From: Candidatus Krumholzibacteriia bacterium
GTDB taxonomy: Bacteria > Krumholzibacteriota > Krumholzibacteriia > LZORAL124-64-63
DNA: 8,163 bases
Direction of reading: 5' to 3'
NCBI GenBank assembly: GCA_014859985.1
Contig: JACZKN010000193.1
Span: 1 to 8,163 of the forward strand
Part shown: positions 6,237 through 8,163 of the stretch, in pieces
How positions within the stretch are numbered: position 1 is the first letter of the stretch
How the letters are laid out: each line of letters opens with the position of its first letter
Translations under genes and position numbers: made by a program
Notes under the pieces: generated by a model
What the model was told of the DNA's origin: nothing
What the model saw: the letters and a program-made list of their open reading frames with translations, nothing else
Database searches by the model: none

Positions 6237-8163
6237 TCAGCGCACGCGGATCTCGTCGACGAACAGCCAGCAGGGCTGGCCCTTGCCCGGATGCCATGGG
6301 GGGCACCCGCCCAGGTTCTCGGCGACCACGCGCACCCAGCGCACCTGTTCCCGGCCCGCGGCCGTGAATTCCCGGATCACCTTCTGCTGCTCGCGGTCCG
6401 CTACCTGGTGGTCCGCCGTGCCCAAGTCGTCCCACCGGCGCCCGTCCGGCGACCCGTAGAAACGGACCTGCCGCGGCAGGAAGATCCAGGCGTTGGCGTC
6501 CTGGATCGCGCGGAGCGAGACCTCGGCCACCGTCGTCGGCGCGCCCAGGTCGATGGTCGCGTCCAGGTCGGCGGCCTCGAACCCGACCCAGCGGCCGTCG
6601 GCGAAGTCGCGACCGCCGCGGGCGCCGTCGGTCAAGGGGTGCTCGCCGTGGCCCGGGTAGCGGGTGCTCGGCGGTGCCGCGCAAGCCACCGGCCGGCCGG
6701 CCGCCAGCGACGGTTCCAGTTCCACTGCCGCCGGCGCCCCGTAGGGCTGCAGTTCCCCGTCCGAACCCCGCACCAGGAGTTGCGCCAGGACCACCATGGG
6801 GGCCTCCAGCGGGCCGCGCCAACGGTCCGTGGCGCTCCAGGCCGCGTCCGGCAGTGCGGGTTGCTCCTCCGGCGGCCGGGCGGCCTGCCAGGCTTCCGGC
6901 CGGGGGACCGCGGCCATCCGCACCCGGGGATCCAGGCCGCCCAGATGGGCGCGGGCCGAGGCGTCGAGATCCGCCCGGACGGCGTAGTCCCCGTCGGCGG
7001 TCCGTGCAGCTTCCAAGCGGAGCGGCCGCGAGGCGGGCCCCGGCGTGATGCCCAGCCGCGGCCACCAGGCCGCGTGGACGGCCAGCCGCGCCAGGAACGC
7101 CGCCAGCTGCTTCGGGCCGGCGGGCGCGCCCAGGGCCTCGGCCATGGCGGCGACGCGGGGGTAGAGGTGGCGGTCGATCCGTTCCTGGGGCACGTACTCG
7201 GTCCACAGGTTCAGCGCCCCGCCCAGGATGCGGGCGGCCGCCGCGGGCGCCAAACCTGCAGGCACCGGGTCGAAGGCCAGCACCTGTTCCAGGGGCAGCT
7301 GCCCCGCGTCGTAGTCGAAGTAGGCATCGCTGGTGGGGGAGACCACGGCGTCGTGGCCCGCCTCGACCGCGGCGACGGCGCCGGCGGTGCCGCGCCAGGA
7401 CTGGACGGTGGCGCCCGGGGGCAGGCCGCCCTCGAGGATCTCGTCCCAGCCGATCAGGCGGCGCCCGCGGTCCTGCAGCAGGGAACCGGCGCGGCGCACG
7501 AACCAGCCCTGCAGGTCGTGGACGTCGGCCAGGCCTTCGGCCGCCAGGCGGGCGCGGCAGCGGGGGCAGGCCAGCCAGCGGTCCTTGGGCACCTCGTCGC
7601 CGCCGATGTGGACGTAGGCGGCGGGGAAGAGCCCGGCCACGTGGTCGAAGACGTCACCCAGCAGGGCGAAGACCGCGTCGTTGCCCGCGCAGAAGACGTC
7701 CGCGTGGATACCCCACTGGGTCTCGACCGCGAAGGGACCGCCGGTGCACGAGAGCTCGGGGTAGGCTGCGAGGGCGGCCTTGCAGTGGCCGGGCAGCTCG
7801 ATCTCCGGCACGACGGTGACGAAGCGCGCGGCGGCGTACGCCACCACCTCGCGGACCTGGCCGGCGGTGTAGTAGCCGCCGTAGGGCCGGCCGTCCGGCC
7901 CGGTGCGCCAGGCGCCCACCTCCGTCAGGGCCGGGTGGCCCGGCACCTCCAGGCGCCAGCCCTGGTCCTCGGTCAGGTGCCAGTGCAGCACGTTGAAGCC
8001 GTAGAGGGCGAGCTGGTCGACCAGGCGGAGGATCGTGGGCACGTCCTGCAGGTGGCGGCCGCTGTCCAGGAGCATCCCGCGCCAGCGGAAGCGGGGGGCC
8101 AGCTCCGCCCGCCCGGCGGGCAGGCGACCGTCGCCGGCGGCGCCGGCCAGCAGCAGCTGGCGC
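6237..8163 (-). CDS. GH20 beta-N-acetylhexosaminidase with discoidin-like C-terminus, N-terminus outside window
   Basis: The visible 641 codons begin just before the catalytic barrel, at PRFRWRGMLLDSGRH, so the N-terminal domain and any signal peptide lie beyond 8163. The enzyme releases terminal beta-linked GlcNAc or GalNAc by substrate-assisted catalysis. Key blocks are LHWHLTEDQGWRLE, VVPEIELPGH, FCAGND and HIGGDEVPKDRW with the catalytic Asp-Glu pair at 7593-7598. GWDEILEGG, VQSWRG, SPTSDAYFDY and LNLWTEYV follow. The C-terminal 130 or so residues (DATIDLG, WIFLPRQVRFYGSPDGRRWDDLG, then FVDEIRVR) resemble an F5/8-type sugar-binding fold, as in many Bacteroidetes-like GH20 enzymes. The ATG at 8075 is internal and not the start, since clear family sequence precedes it. 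It shares strand with the operon downstream but is separated by 393 bases, so it may be its own unit. Confidence 0.93.
   Translation of the reverse strand, partial: RQLLLAGAAGDGRLPAGRAELAPRFRWRGMLLDSGRHLQDVPTILRLVDQLALYGFNVLHWHLTEDQGWRLEVPGHPALTEVGAWRTGPDGRPYGGYYTAGQVREVVAYAAARFVTVVPEIELPGHCKAALAAYPELSCTGGPFAVETQWGIHADVFCAGNDAVFALLGDVFDHVAGLFPAAYVHIGGDEVPKDRWLACPRCRARLAAEGLADVHDLQGWFVRRAGSLLQDRGRRLIGWDEILEGGLPPGATVQSWRGTAGAVAAVEAGHDAVVSPTSDAYFDYDAGQLPLEQVLAFDPVPAGLAPAAAARILGGALNLWTEYVPQERIDRHLYPRVAAMAEALGAPAGPKQLAAFLARLAVHAAWWPRLGITPGPASRPLRLEAARTADGDYAVRADLDASARAHLGGLDPRVRMAAVPRPEAWQAARPPEEQPALPDAAWSATDRWRGPLEAPMVVLAQLLVRGSDGELQPYGAPAAVELEPSLAAGRPVACAAPPSTRYPGHGEHPLTDGARGGRDFADGRWVGFEAADLDATIDLGAPTTVAEVSLRAIQDANAWIFLPRQVRFYGSPDGRRWDDLGTADHQVADREQQKVIREFTAAGREQVRWVRVVAENLGGCPPWHPGKGQPCWLFVDEIRVR

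Noticed and set aside
6205..7206. Minus-strand 333-codon open frame inside GH20
   Set aside because: Alternate-frame shadow; the GH20 frame across the same DNA is continuous and conserved to its FVDEIRVR end.
1..8163. CRISPR array, tRNA, rRNA or mobile element
   Set aside because: I saw no regularly spaced repeats, no tRNA-like cloverleaf and no transposase or integrase motif in any frame.

Overview
The window is very GC-rich, with strong Shine-Dalgarno sites and mostly GTG or TTG starts. This suggests a high-GC, probably environmental, glycan-degrading bacterium. The gene content (GH20, a CBM9-like secreted protein, GH130, GH38, glycosylasparaginase) is of a kind seen in FCB/PVC-type saccharolytic lineages, but the sequence alone does not fix the phylum. 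Every gene I can support lies on the minus strand. Long plus-strand open frames are shadows caused by base composition.

Layout, in the direction of transcription (right to left): (1) 8163-6237, a GH20 beta-N-acetylhexosaminidase lacking its N-terminus at the window edge, with a discoidin-like C-terminal domain. (2) 6236-5844, a 393-base intergenic region with a relatively AT-rich core, several inverted repeats, a weak terminator candidate and a promoter candidate. (3) 5843-4716, a secreted CBM9-like protein. (4) 4719-3742, a GH130 mannoside phosphorylase/hydrolase whose start overlaps the previous stop (GTGA). (5) 3730 to about 941, a GH38 alpha-mannosidase with its ribosome binding site at the GH130 stop. 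(6) about 846 to 1, a glycosylasparaginase (N4-(beta-N-acetylglucosaminyl)-L-asparaginase) cut by the window edge. Genes 3 to 6 look like one tightly packed operon.

Together the enzymes match the parts of an asparagine-linked glycan: GH20 could remove beta-GlcNAc, GH38 alpha-mannose, GH130 the Man-beta-1,4-GlcNAc core link, and glycosylasparaginase the final GlcNAc-Asn bond. I infer an N-glycoprotein or glycoasparagine catabolic locus. GH130, GH38 and glycosylasparaginase show no signal peptide, so they probably act in the cytoplasm after uptake. No transporter and no endoglycosidase is in view.

The oddest spot is the GH38/glycosylasparaginase junction near 847-940. The GH38 frame has no stop codon anywhere down to position 1, and the asparaginase is read in the +1 frame with coding-like sequence extending upstream of its first possible start. 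This suggests a fused gene interrupted by a one-base frameshift (real, programmed, or an assembly error). The second curiosity is a nested palindrome cluster at 6070-6116 in the intergenic region.
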